Part shown: one piece after another, positions 35,432 through 47,244 of the stretch
Layout of the letters: every line of letters begins with the position of its first letter
Position numbering within the stretch: the first letter of the stretch is position 1
Assembly (NCBI GenBank): GCA_037501455.1
Contig: CM074856.1
Coordinates: forward strand, 91,400,001-91,464,000
Direction of reading: 5' to 3'
Origin: Lantana camara
Lineage: Eukaryota; Streptophyta; Magnoliopsida; Lamiales; Verbenaceae
Length of the DNA: 64,000 nt
Position numbers and translations under genes: made by a program
The notes under the pieces: generated by a model
What the model was told of the DNA's origin: nothing
What the model saw: only the letters and a program-made list of their open reading frames with translations
The model's database searches: none

Positions 35432-38400
35432 ATCTCCCACTTGCCCGTAAAAGCCATTTAGGTATTCTAAGTCCCATCTTCTCAAGATGCACTTTGAGAG
35501 CCTATTGACTTTGGGCGTTTCCAAAGTGGATCTGCCATATTCTCTGCTGATGTGACCCTCTTGTTTACACATCTCTTAGGAAAACACCTTTCCCTTATAA
35601 AGTGATTCATAATCACGTGTTCAGTCTCTTGGTGAGGTCTTGGTTCTCTTACTTGAGCAACCATCCATTTTATCATACAATATGATAAAGGAGTTGTTTC
35701 ATGCTAGGAACTTCATCTAACTGGTTAGAAGGAGTTTCTTACCCAAACACTTAACTTAGCGTTATATAATACGACTAAGTTCTCAACTACGATAGTCGAG
35801 TTTTGCAATGTCCGTCCTTGGAACCCTTTCCAACACATTGCATTACCATTCTGGTAGGAGTTGTACCCTTTCAATGATTTCATAATCATCTATGTTTGAT
35901 GAACGGTTACATCAAATATCCTTCTAACAATAAGATCTTTTGGGCTCTGTAAACTAATACATATCCTCATTTCTTCTCAAGTACTCTGAGGACATCCTTT
36001 ACAGAGATCTAATGACCTTCTCTGAGGTCATATTAGATTCGGCCTACTACGCTTAGTGTTGCGCCATATCTAATTTAGTACATAATATATATATATATTT
36101 TTTTTATACATTATGCACCCTTTCACTTAAAGGGATTTTGGACATTCTAACTTTCTCAAAGTTATCTTAGGATACATACTCTTCAAAAGAGATGTTCCAT
36201 TGTCCATACTAAACTCCTTTTAGTACCGTGGTTATGTACTCATTTTGTGATAATCCTTTTATTCTCTTAGATCTATCTTCTATAGATCTGAATGTCGAGA
36301 ATATAGGATAATCACTAAGATCTTTCATGTCAAATTGTTTCTTAAACAAGAATTGGTAACTTTCACGTCATCCTTGACATTCCTAATGAGAAGGACATCG
36401 TCTTCTAAAGAACCAAAATTGACTCTTACATCACTAACTTTCATATGTACACTTTTGAGACTTATTCGACTTCCATCTGTGTCAAACGATTTGACTATCC
36501 TATGGAATCGAATTGTCTAACTCCTAGAAGCCTTTATCAATCCACAGATTGACTTTAGGGATTTGCATACCTTATGCATACTCCCACTGAATATGAGATT
36601 TATAGAAATACCTTATTTCAGTCTCTTTCAATCTCATATTGAACAAGATAGTTCTCATATTCATTTATCATATCTCATAGTCAGAATATGAGGATGTGAT
36701 AAACACAATCCAAATGGACCTTTTGCATTTCAACCGTCAAGAAGGTTGTAATGCTTTCATTCACTCGAAGCTGCATGAGCTTGATCCTATCAGGTGGATC
36801 AACCAAGGTCAAAACTTGGTTCGAGTATATGGAATCCATATTGGATTTCAAGGCTTGCTTACACTACTCAGATTCCAAATCTGACAGTGTCTCCTCTTTA
36901 AGTAATTCCTTGGCTATCTAGGAACGCGTTCTAAACACGTCTTAAGAGAAGGGTTTAACACGTGTACATACTCCAAAATTTGGCTAAATTTTATCAGATG
37001 GGCTCGTTTCTTCTATATGTGGCGTGGATATTTATCCTTAAATTTCTTTGAGGTCTGCTTGCTTGTCTTTCTTCTTCTATAGGAACGATTCCTTGAGAAA
37101 GATACATTCCTTGAGACAAACAACCTTTGTCTAAGGGAATTGCAGAAACAATATTCAATTTGTATAAACTTGAACTCATTTCAAACTTATCTCCCACTAT
37201 CCTCTTCACTTAAGAGGATTCTACTAAATTCTTGGATAAGAATAATTAGGGAATTTAATATGCCACATTGCAAAGTGCAACTAAAGGACTGATTTTGGAA
37301 GGTACAAAATTCAAAAATCTCTAACTGCATATTCTGGGAGTTTATTCCTAGAATGATTATAAGTCAGTAAAGCTTGGTATGGAATGGACCATATCCTATA
37401 AGGTTTCATTCCCTCATTCGGAAACACTAAGGTGTTCTCGAATTAGTTTACTGAGAGATAATCCTACTATATCTAAGATGAGTAAGGAATTAGTTGCTAA
37501 GATATTGGCTATCTCGATCATATCGATTTACCTATAACTTATGACTACTTCGGTTCCTAACCTCCTTTCGAAATTCTAAGAATTTCATATAAGTTTCGAA
37601 TTTGTACTTTAACAAGTACATTCATTCATAATGATTAAACTGACGATTGTATCTAGCATCTTACACTCATCAGCACGGATCGAAATCCACTATAATTTTG
37701 GAACGTTCCACGTTTCTTATAAACGGGATTCAGGAATGCTTCCCTCATGACAGGATTCACAGGAAGTCAACATTATAGGTTCATTTTCATAGAATGATCC
37801 TAAGGTGTCTGACTTGCTAATCCTTTTATATCTCAACGTTCCAAAGTAATTCGAAGCTTTGTCATCTCACTTACTTTTGTTATCTCGTTGTATGTTCAGA
37901 ATATTAGTGCCTTGAGTCTTTGCACAACGGCTTATGCAGAATTGACTTAATACTAGTAAATTCTATTCCTAGTAGAATTACTAAACGAGGTAACATTTCA
38001 AAGTACTCATACTCTTTGCAGTTCCCTTTCAAAGTCCTTATTTGCTACCATAGAAGCAAACGTCCTATTTGATCTCTAGTGTCTTTTGGGCGTACCCCTT
38101 ACATGCCCCTCCATTGGGCTCTTAAGGGTTTCTTCTTCTTTAGGCATTCAAGCCTTTAACTTAGGGAGTTTTAGAAGAAGAATTAACCATCTCAACCTTT
38201 TATTCCTTCTTAAGGATGCTCTCAACCATTATCAACTTAAATGATTAACTATGCTACATTAGCATCATTCTAGTTGAGCATAAAGGGTTTGAATGATAGT
38301 CGAAGCAATGTAAGCAATCAGTGTATTGAGAACTCTTTTCTCAGTTGATGATCGGGACCATAAGATCTTCAAATAAGATCTTTAGACCTTGTTCGTGTGC

Positions 38401-38886
38401 ACTTGTTTCCTCATTTGGAATATTGAATAATTCCATAATGTTATACCTTGTAACATTTTTACGAGGTGGTTCAATTGCTTTTAAGTGGTTTGGAAAAATC
38501 CATTCACCTCAGATTGCTTCTCTTTTGGCCCGGGTCGACTTTTCACAATTGAAAACTTCGCCCTTTAGAGAACGCCTTTCTCTAGTCGGATTCTAAAATG
38601 AATTTTAGGATCCGAAGCCATTTAGAGTTAGTCAGGACTTAGTCAACTTATTTGACTTAAGGATGGATACGAATGGGTTTGCATTTCATATTGTAGAGAA
38701 TCACAGAACTACAACCTAAATGCTAAGCAGAGAAAATGTGGGCATGCTGAATTATAACGATATACAAAAGATAAGGTCTTTAATCTAATGTAGCTCCCAC
38801 TGTTTTTCAAAGATCTATAATTCCCAAAGATCTAAGAGGAACACGTTTCCCAATGGGTACTAAGATCCTAAGCATTTTACCTCGAA

Positions 38887-39207
38887 CCCACGACTCGCGG
38901 ACATTCTAAGCAAAATCCAAGGTAGGTACAACTTACCAATTCTAACACCTTTAGAACTCTTAGTAATTGTTTTTGCATCACCTATCTTTCAATATGGACC
39001 CACGACTCGTGCGACATCCATATTTACTTAGGCGTTTAAGCTAGACCCATCAATCATAAGATCATGATCAAAACTTAGTTCGAACGACCCACGACTCACG
39101 GACATCGCCCTTGACAAAATCAACCATGAAATATTGATCATTTAAAATGATCAATTAGGTAACTAAGAACTAATAAGCTCCACTAGTTATCCCACGACTC
39201 GCGGACA
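38887..39207 (-). repeat. leader motif array of copia B
   Basis: Same four-copy CCCACGACTCGCGGACA array as copia A, at 38887-38903, 38999-39016 (GTGCGACA variant), 39088-39104 (one G-to-A change) and 39191-39207. Spacing is almost identical to copia A. Confidence 0.9.
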
Positions 39208-40349
39208 ATAACTAGCTTTACTTACTAAACTTAAAACCTATTGATGGAATGCTAGGAATTTAATTCAAAATTTGCATCTCGAATTAAACACCTATTTGTT
39301 CGAAATTAGCTTAATATTTAATGGGAATTTTCGAATCAACCGGAGAGTTGTCCGGTTCGACCTCACCAACATATATGTTATCCAATTTTATTAGTCTTGA
39401 TTAATGCAAGTACACTTAAATGCATTTCAAACAAGCACATAAACAGATAACATGTCCTAGCATGATACTAACATGTAATGATCATAGGTTCTACCTATCT
39501 TATGCGTGATATGTGGGAGCCACTCCACAATCACAAGTTCTAACATACATGCCACATAAACAGTTTAAATCACATAAGGGAAAGCGGTAACAAAATACGA
39601 GCCCTATCTCTATTACATTTAACAATTGAGATTCCCCTCCCTAACATTTTGAGGGGTCTTCACTTATGGCCTCCTTGTTACTTGAATGTGGTCCATCTTA
39701 CTCCATGGGTGCATTGTCTCCAAAATGAAAATAAAACCTCACCACCTATCTCTACTCTCAAATTACAATAAAAAGAAAAAGACATAAAGTAATAAGGCTC
39801 AATCTTCATATTGGCCTTAGACAATTACACGGGGCATACCCCGGCCTCAAAACAGTAATATGGAAAGCCACATAATAAATCACATAACAGTACGCACATA
39901 AGTGAGGCTCCAACCTCAATTGAAAAACGCAACTATAGGGCTCCAACCCCAATTTAAACCATCCATGTGCATAAATTAAAACCATACATAGATCTAAACC
40001 CATGATCACCTAACATGCTTTAGCGAGAATTTAAATTTAGCCAATAAATTAAAATTCTCGTTTCAAGTCCTAATGACTTAAAACACGACTTGATGCGAGT
40101 CTTATTTATAAAAGTTTTCAATAAATCCCAAATTACCAAAACAAATAAAATTCCAATTAATTTCTGAAAATTAATAATTTTACCAAAGATTGTATTTTCC
40201 CAAAATATAAACCGTTTCAATTTCTCAAAAATCCCAATTTTAAGTTTTATTCAAAAATTAAAATAAATATTCAAAAAATAAAATTTTAAAATTAAAATAA
40301 AAATTGGGACTGGATTGCACGAAACATGAAAACGGATTACGAAAACAAC

Positions 40350-40610
40350 GGGGCCCGTACGCGAAAGGGACCGTACGCACAGCGGTGCGCGAGAGTGCGC
40401 GATGCCGCGCGCAGTCCTATCGCCCAGCTTGCGGGCGGCTGGCCGGTCTGTCCCGGCCAGGTTTGGGCGGTGACGGGCGGGCGCGCGGCTCCCGCACAGG
40501 CGTGCGGGAGGTGCTGGGCGGTTGCCCTTGCGCACGCCTAGCACAGGCGGGCGGCGGCGAGCGAAGCCCGCGCGCGCGACTCCTTCGCGCGCGGGGTTTC
40601 GCGTGTTCGT
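40350..40610 (-). other. GC-rich leader island of copia B
   Basis: Counterpart of 3500-3760: a GC-rich block with GCGCGCG and GGGCGG runs ending about 270 bp from the PBS. ORFs on both strands here are GC artefacts. Confidence 0.7.
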
Positions 40611-40876
40611 CGTAATCCAGGTTTTCGTTTCGTGTTTTCGTTCAAAAGCAAAACCAATCCAAGAAATCCTAAAACAGTTTATACAGTTTCAAATCTAAAA
40701 TAGTTTTCAAAAATTAAATTTTGCAAAAACCAATTTTCAGAAACTTTCAGGAAAAAAATACAGTTTCGTAATTCAGGCTTTCTAAAACAATTACAAATAC
40801 TCAATCGCATCAAGCCTAAGAATTTCTACCAAATTCAGTATAATTGAGACGAATTAGAAACACGATTAACGAGGTG

Positions 40877-40888
40877 GCTCTGATACCA
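40877..40888 (-). other. primer binding site of copia B
   Basis: TGGTATCAGAGC on the minus strand, two bases from the LTR start at 40891. Confidence 0.95.
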
Positions 40889-40890
40889 CT

Positions 40891-43175
40891 TGTTGGAAAA
40901 CACGAATCAGAAAGCAGCGGAATTTAAAAAATTTTCCAACAAAAGGATCTTGGACTCGCAATCGTGTAACCAAATTCGTAGAGATAGAAAACTTACTTTT
41001 CTTTTATTCTTTCTTGAAGCGTTTCAAGCCACCCAAGAACGCTCTTCTCGCGGCTTGACAACCCGTCCCTCGAAAGTCTCTTTCTACTTCAGAATCCATT
41101 GTCGGGATAGCAATCCACACCAACCTAGATTCAATTCATGTTAGAGATGTTCTTAACAATATAACATAAAGAAAGAAACATGAAACGAGAAAAGCCGGAT
41201 TGAAACTCCCTTCGAAAATAGTTTTGCGAAAGTAGAAAACTGCCAGTCACAAAACCCTCGTGAAAAAATTCATCCTTCAGGATATGGACGAACGGTTTTC
41301 GCCATCTTCTTTGGTTTGATTTTTTCATTCGCTTCACGTCGGGTTCAGAATCGTTTCATCATCCCTTCTGATCGTTTTGCTTAATCCCCACTTTTGGTAA
41401 AGCTCGAATCTTCAAAACTTCTAACTTGAAGTCTCTAGAGATAGTCCACCAACTTGGCTACAATCTAACTAGTAAGGATGCTAGTTCTCTAGTTAGTGTT
41501 TAGGCTTAACCTAGGGTTTTATTTTATCTTGGAGAAAGGAAGGTGTTCAACACATGAACCAAGAATTGTCTATTAGCTCTAAAGGGGAGCATGAGCTCCC
41601 CTATATATAAGAAAGGGGAGGGACGAAATTCCTAGTCCTTAATGGGCTAGGATTTTGGTCTCTCTCTCTCCTATTACTTGATCATCAAGTAATTTTGACT
41701 TTGACTTTGAATTCTAATTCAAATCAACTTTCAAGAGAGCTAAAAATATCCAAACTATTTTTGGATAATTTTATACTTTATTTATTTAAAATAAATAACT
41801 TATTTTATCTAATTAATTAATTCATAATTAATTAACTAGATTATTTTTCTCCAAAATAAGACTTTCTTTTTAATTCAAAATTAAACCAAAGTCTATTAAA
41901 TAATTAATCACATTAATTATTTAATACATAAATAAATATACACATATATTTATACACGTGTGTGACACGTGTCACAATGACACGTGTCACTCACGTGAGC
42001 CACACGTGTGGTTTCACACGTGTGGAACCCTCTTGGCTTGATTAACTCGTTTAATCATTTTAAAGCCTCAACTCATGTAACCAAGTTGTTGTGTGTGACC
42101 CTCTAGGTTCTCAATTCAATTAGCAGTGACCCTAATTAATTAATTCACTAATTAATTAATCAGTCCACAGATTAAACGACCATAGTCTAGCAACAGGTGT
42201 TTAACCCCTAGCTGAATTGGAATGTTCGGATTCGACAGAACCTTTAAGTCATTGATTCATGTGAGATACAATCCTCCTACTTACTATCTCTCAACCATGA
42301 TCTAGGGTAAGGGAATAATTAGAACCCTAATAATCTGGTCTTAAAGCTAAGTGCATTTCATATCCATTTGATCTCAATCCAAGAAACCCTTTTCTTGATG
42401 TCTTGATCTACTGCCTTGGCCAAGGACTCCATATGGCATATGAATGACTTACACAATAAGAGATCACCTTGCAAATGCAAGTGTAGGTCCTTTCTTGATT
42501 CTCATTCACTTTCATGAGTCACTTGTGCAGCCCCAGCATAAGCCTTGAATCAGTTGTCTAAGGCGACACCCTTTAAAGCTTATACCAAAGACTACAGAGT
42601 CAACTCATAAAGTAACATGGAACCTCAAGTCTAAGGATCAATTAATCACATCAATGACTCGTGAGATATTTCCTAATCTGGAAGTTTCCATTTCCTGAAA
42701 TAGAAACTTCCTTTCCCATTTAGGAATGTTCTCACACGGGGCACCTCAGTGAACTTACTTATTAAAGTAAGCACCCTCATGTATCATGCACGTATCAACT
42801 ATACACTTTGCACCTCCATGAAACAAGGTGGTCCTTCTTAAGGGCGTGATCCCACAAGCAAGCCTTAGAGGAGTCAGGTTGACACTCCCACTGTCTGTAG
42901 GACTCATCGGCTTGGAGTATTTTACTAATCATGACTTATGTGATATAGGGCTCGTTTCATGAACCATTTCACCTAAATGGTAGAGTCCTAAAGTCATCAG
43001 GATTAGGGGAGTTCTCATACATGCGCACGTAATGGAAACACACAAAACACGTATTGGCATATAAAGAAGTGTTTGCCTATAATCAATCGTATATTATTCA
43101 AAGATTGTCTGTGATACTAGGAAAGTCCCAAAGCAGATTACGTCGAATCGGCTTTCTAGGGCACTATTCCTAACA
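40891..43175 (-). repeat. 5' LTR of copia B
   Basis: Same length as the partner LTR (2285 bp). The promoter elements repeat at a constant offset of 7744: palindrome at 41584-41601 and CACGTG cluster at 41955-42022. Confidence 0.96.
41955..42022 (-). promoter_or_regulatory. CACGTG cluster in the 5' LTR of copia B
   Basis: Six CACGTG hexamers in 68 bases, as in the other LTR. This copy is the one positioned to drive transcription of the element. Confidence 0.75.
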
Positions 43176-43629
43176 ATCTCCAGGGTGGAGAATCTTGATC
43201 AACTAGGCACTCGGTAACTCGTATCCTTGTATCGCCATATTCCAGGTAAGGGTGTTTTCGTTCTAGTTACATATTAAACCCTAAAACCTTATGTGACAAG
43301 CTTTGGCCAAAATCTTATATAAATATATATGTTACTTTTAAAGTAAAGTTATCGAGTAAATATTGATCGAGTAAACCCTTTTCAAAGGAATTATGAAATA
43401 TGATATGTTTCACATGAACTGATATGTTTTGGCGAGATTATGCATGTATGTTATGTTCACGGGCCCAGGAATTAGTGCATGTGGCTATCCGGGGAGGCAA
43501 GGGCCGACGGTGATCCCATGTGCTGATTCCATTATGTTGCGAAACAGACCTCATCAAGGAGGTTTTGACGAGGAAACGCTAACCGGGCTTTGAGGCCTCA
43601 TGAACCTCATAGCCACAATGATATGTTTA

Positions 43630-43661
43630 GGTGGTCGGGCCTTGCAAACCCGTCCACCACC
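43630..43661 (+). other. conserved hairpin with CCTTGCAA loop (LTR 4)
   Basis: Arms GGTGG-T-CGGG and CCCG-T-CCACC around CCTTGCAAA. The stem differs from LTR 3 and LTR 5 but still pairs, while the loop is unchanged. Confidence 0.75.
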
Positions 43662-44530
43662 CGGAGGAAGAAGGTTGGAACTTATTTTATGTTGATGATT
43701 ATGTTTATGATTGATTTGCACCGTGCGGGAAGGCCGGGACACGGATTGCCCAAATGAATATGTTTTATGATATGATATATGATCTGCGTGTATTATGATA
43801 TATTGCATGATCACCTATTTAAAGTATTAATGATATGTGTCGTACACAGTCGGAGTTGGTTGGAGATGAAGCACGCTCACTCGCCGAGCCCTTATGTTTA
43901 TGTATGAATTATGAATGTAATGAATTAATATGATTAGTCGTAAAATCCGAGTATTACTTGGTTATTCTCTTGCCCTTTGGGAACTAATTTCAAATAAAAC
44001 CTTGCTCGGGATTTATGACTTGCATGTGCATGTTTTATATATGTGTATATCGCTCCTGCTCACTCAGTCTTCTATAGACTGACCCTCTCCCTCCCCAACA
44101 CTTTAGTGTGCAGGTTTGGCGTTGAAGTTCGAGCTAGGCAGGGTTGTGTTCAGTTCGAGTCGGTCAAGTTAAGTTAGTAGCGTCTCTGTATTCACTTATG
44201 TATTTAAATGGTGTATGATTCGACCCTGTGTCATTATGAACTTGAATCTTATGTAATTGTTATTGTATTGCCTTGTCGGGCTTGTTAAGAATTAAAAGAG
44301 GCCTGAAGGGCCCAATTCTGCTTATGGTTTGTGTGTTTGAACTTTAGTTTTCCAATGCATTATTTTGTTGATTGGTTATCATTGCAGGGTCTAAGTTCCG
44401 CTTGGCTTAGGAAGGTTATTTTGTTTGTCTCCCGTTCGCTATGGTTAGATACGGGTGCGGACTTTCAATTTCGTTACTCGTGTTGAGCCATAGTGCGGGG
44501 GATGTGGTGCCTCACGTGCAGGGTGCTACA

Positions 44531-45297
44531 CCCTATGCCCGAAACTCCTTTCTCCACTAATCTCCTAGTGGGTTCAGGGGTCATCCCAAAAGTTGTGAGG
44601 ATAGTGCAAGAGTTACCCGTCAGCCCAAGCTTTCTCGGTTGGCTCAGTACACTACCCTCGGGCCTACAGTGAACAATATACTCGCTAAAACAGTGAATCA
44701 ATACAGTACAGTTCGGTAATTCATTTGAAATTCAATAAGGTTGGAAAACTATAGATATATAGATACATTTTGGCCAAAAGTTCACATAGGGTTGTAAGGG
44801 TTCTATATATCTATAAATTAAACCTCACTTTTACCGACCAAAACACAAGGAAACACCCTACAGAGCATTCTCCTCGTCTCCAGGATCGTGATCTGTGTAA
44901 CAAGGACAAGTGTACGTGAGACTCGACTCTTACGAACCATTTATGACGAACGGCAAAGTCATGATCAATATGTCATGCAATAACAATTAAAGAATGTCAA
45001 ATAAGAGCATAATTATCAATAAACGAAGTATATAACTCATATAAGTCACATACCGGAGCCAAGGAAGTGAAAGGAATGCAATAAGAAGGGTTTTGGTGAA
45101 GTTTAGCAAAAGTTAGGAAAATTTGACAGTTTTCGAAAATGCACAAGCTGTAGGAAAATGAGAATATCTCAAGTTATAGAAATTAGAATTGGGTTTTGTT
45201 TGTTGTAAATAAAACTAGACAAGTAGACCTTTAAAATGATATATGGCATGAATCATGGTTCAAATCGAGGTGAAAATGGCGTAAGCCCGAAGTTGGA
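44531..45297 (-). repeat. 3' LTR of gypsy D, second part (truncated by the LRR segment)
   Basis: Continues the LTR after LTR 4. It contains, on the minus strand, the conserved GTTCGTCATAAATGG box (near 44935) and a donor-like CCG/GTATGT (about 45053). No TGTAACG terminus is reached: LTR homology fades and LRR sequence starts near 45297. Confidence 0.75.
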
Positions 45298-45300
45298 TGA

Positions 45301-46290
45301 ATGCAGATTGTCGGTGAAGTGGCGACACCAAAAAGAATTGATTATATCTCACAAATGACAAAAGATATTGAGAGTATTCCCAATCAATTGTATTCTCTCG
45401 ACAACTGCCCGAATTGCTTGCTTCTTCCACCATTGGCAGTTCTGCCTCTACTTAAAAGATTGAAGTTAAGAAATCTTGACATGATTGAGTCTATTACAGA
45501 GGATGAAGTTGAAGGGGGAAATCCATTCCCATCACTGGTAGAGCTTCGTTTGATGTATCTGCCCAATCTCAAACAGCTGCTAAAGAAGGAATCGAGAGAA
45601 ATGTTCCCAATTCTTCAACAGCTAATCATTGTCAAATGCCCCTCACTTAGATTGCCACCACTCCCATCCATCAAGAAGTTTGACGTAGATATAAGCAGCC
45701 ACTCAATTCTGTCGTCATTCTCTACGCTTGACAATCTTACTTCCCTCAGCTTACTACTAGAAAAGAATACAATGACATGTATTCCAAGTGAGGTTCTTGA
45801 AAGCTTCTCTAATCTCAAGAGTTTGACGATTTATAATGCACACAAGCATATTATGCCAGTGGAACGCATTCGATGCTTAAAATCTCTTACATTTTTGGAC
45901 ATAAAGATGAGAGAGACAGTAACATGTCTGCCCGGAGAGTGGTTCGAACACCTCACTACTTTGAAAGTGCTATTTATATCCGGAGATGATTTAATAGAGT
46001 TGCCATATGAAATAAAATATCTCCACTCCCTCGAATTTCTCCGATTTTATAATCTTCCTAAGATGGTAAGCCTGCCAGAAGGCTTACAACACCTCCCCTC
46101 TTTGCAAACTCTATGGCTCTTCAAACTTGACGAGCTGACTTCACTGCCGGATTGTGTGGACAAACTTCGCTCTCTTACGAAGTTGGGAATTTACAAATGC
46201 ACAAAGATTGAATCATTTCCATCTTGCATTCGGCAAATGACAAATCTCCGAACACTTTCAATTAATGGTTGCCCAGAACTGACAAGGTGA
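45301..46290 (+). CDS. CC-NBS-LRR (RGA-like) LRR fragment, copy 1
   Basis: Uninterrupted 329-codon frame of leucine-rich repeats, roughly ten to twelve units such as LPPLAVLPLLKRLKL, FPSLVELRL, LPSLQTLWLF and LRSLTKLGIYKC. These are typical of the C-terminal part of plant RGA-type CNL disease-resistance proteins, which sense pathogen effectors in the cytoplasm. There is no NB-ARC, P-loop, coiled coil or MHD motif, so it is only the receptor tail; the ATG may be an internal Met. It is antisense to the host gypsy element. The left edge abuts LTR sequence. The right edge is about 135 bp of apparent 3' UTR and then a copia LTR end. Whether it is expressed is unknown; an intact frame in both copies suggests recent capture. 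Confidence 0.85.
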   Translation: MQIVGEVATPKRIDYISQMTKDIESIPNQLYSLDNCPNCLLLPPLAVLPLLKRLKLRNLDMIESITEDEVEGGNPFPSLVELRLMYLPNLKQLLKKESREMFPILQQLIIVKCPSLRLPPLPSIKKFDVDISSHSILSSFSTLDNLTSLSLLLEKNTMTCIPSEVLESFSNLKSLTIYNAHKHIMPVERIRCLKSLTFLDIKMRETVTCLPGEWFEHLTTLKVLFISGDDLIELPYEIKYLHSLEFLRFYNLPKMVSLPEGLQHLPSLQTLWLFKLDELTSLPDCVDKLRSLTKLGIYKCTKIESFPSCIRQMTNLRTLSINGCPELTR

Positions 46291-46426
46291 TGTGAGAAAT
46301 TGAAGGGGGAAGATTGGCACAGCACAATATCGCTCACATTCCCAATCTGTTGATTTATTATTAATTACAAGTATTGATGTATATGCTTCAGAGGTATAAA
46401 CTCATTATAACAATATATAAATTCCC
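46291..46426 (+). other. apparent 3' flank of the LRR gene, copy 1
   Basis: AT-rich sequence after the LRR stop, with ATATATAAATT just before the copia LTR fragment. It probably comes from the donor resistance gene. Confidence 0.45.
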
Positions 46427-46522
46427 AATCTCTACGAATTCGGATTCACGATTGTGAGTTTCGATCCTATTTGTTGGAAATTTTTTAAATTTCTACTGCT
46501 TTCTGATTCCTGTTTTCCAACA
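46427..46522 (+). repeat. copia LTR terminal fragment (96 bp), copy 1
   Basis: Matches the reverse complement of the first 96 bases of the copia A LTR (4024 onward), ending precisely at CCAACA. It is therefore the U5 end of a plus-strand copia. Gag sequence resumes immediately after it. Confidence 0.9.
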
Positions 46523-47244
46523 CTTCGTGCATTAACCGAATCTTCAACCTTTAAGGCCTTTGAAGTGGCCTTCTTCCAAGTACTAGTGTTAACTAATTCA
46601 ATTGCCACTTGTATATCCAACCTCAACCCTTGCACAAATTGCATAGCCTTGTGGAAGTCGTCACTTGCAATGTTAGGTGCATACTTTGACAACCTCTCGA
46701 ACTCGGCTATATACTCCGAAAGTGATCGTCCCCCTTGTTTGAGCTCGGTAAATTCCTTAAGTCTCCTAGTACGGGAAGATGGAGGAATGAACTTGTTTTT
46801 AAATTCCCTTTCAAAGACCTCCCATGTAACTTCCTCTTCCGCAACATCTAAAACAATTTTGGTGCTTTCCCACCAAGAATAAGCTTCTCCTTGGATTAAA
46901 GTGAGAGTACACCATGCCTTCTCCCGAGATTCACATGGAATGAGCTCCCAAATTCTCTCCACTTCCTTAAGCCATTGCTCGTCTTGAATGTCATTACCCT
47001 TGAAAAACCTCGGTGGATGTTGATTCTGAAATTCCCTAAGGATAGCCGAAATTGGTGCCGGTTGTGGTGGAGGAGCTGGTGGTGCTGGAGGCACACAATC
47101 TCTCAACCTTTGATCAATCAACTGAACCATAGAATTTAAGAAGTCCTGTGGTTGACCTTGAGGGGGTAGAGGTGGAGAAGAATGGTCATGACGATGGCGA
47201 CTATGACCCGGAGAATGCTCTCTACGATGGCGACCACGTGGCAT
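46432..47244 (-). pseudogene. gypsy gag, truncated, copy 1
   Basis: Minus-strand Ty3/gypsy gag. I start it at the ATG at 47242-47244 (MPRGRHRR), not at the upstream Met at 47271, because a splice acceptor (TTTCAG then G) directly precedes it and gypsy E has the same arrangement. An N-terminal His/Arg/Pro-rich region is followed by the Retrotrans_gag core (EAYSWWEST, EVFEREFKNKF, LKQGGRSLSEYIAEFERLSK). It is cut after about 240 codons at 46523 by the copia LTR end, and the frame runs on into that sequence to 46432. There is no zinc knuckle or pol. The family role is the structural protein of the particle. Confidence 0.9.

Larger units (their letters stand above)
35432..40890 (-). pseudogene. 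decayed internal region of copia B
   Basis: Nucleotide similarity to copia A gag and integrase can be followed (for example the minus-strand gag/knuckle region near 38050-38700 and the integrase region near 37300-37900), but stops and indels are everywhere and no ORF over about 85 codons has element homology. The leader (about 38700-40876), the 17-mer array and the PBS are well kept. The region encodes no working protein. Confidence 0.88.
33147..43175 (-). mobile_element. complete copia element B with identical-length LTRs and target duplication
   Basis: LTRs 33147-35431 and 40891-43175 are both 2285 bp and differ at about a dozen positions by eye. ATCTC is duplicated at 33142-33146 and 43176-43180. 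PBS is at 40877-40888, and a polypurine tract (GTGGGAGAT in element sense) adjoins the left LTR at 35432-35446. The interior (5.46 kb) has no intact gag or pol. The near-identical LTRs mean recent insertion, yet the coding part is wrecked, so the element was probably moved by proteins from another copy. Confidence 0.97.
30549..44530 (+). repeat. solo gypsy LTR 4, split by copia B
   Basis: Starts TGTAACGCCCC and ends GGTGCTACA, with CCCTA at 30544-30548 and 44531-44535. Without copia B it is about 3.95 kb. Donor ACAAG/GTAAGC at 31629/31630, cassette exon about 43184-43245 (CTCCAG acceptor, TTCCAG/GTAAGG donor), 3' acceptor GTGCAG ending 44113, palindromes at 32281-32401, hairpin at 43630-43661. 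Copia B landed in the acceptor of the cassette exon. Confidence 0.95.

Noticed and set aside
40304..40615. 103-codon and 97-codon ORFs near the copia B PBS
   Set aside because: They occupy the GC-rich leader island on both strands and are not conserved in copia A.
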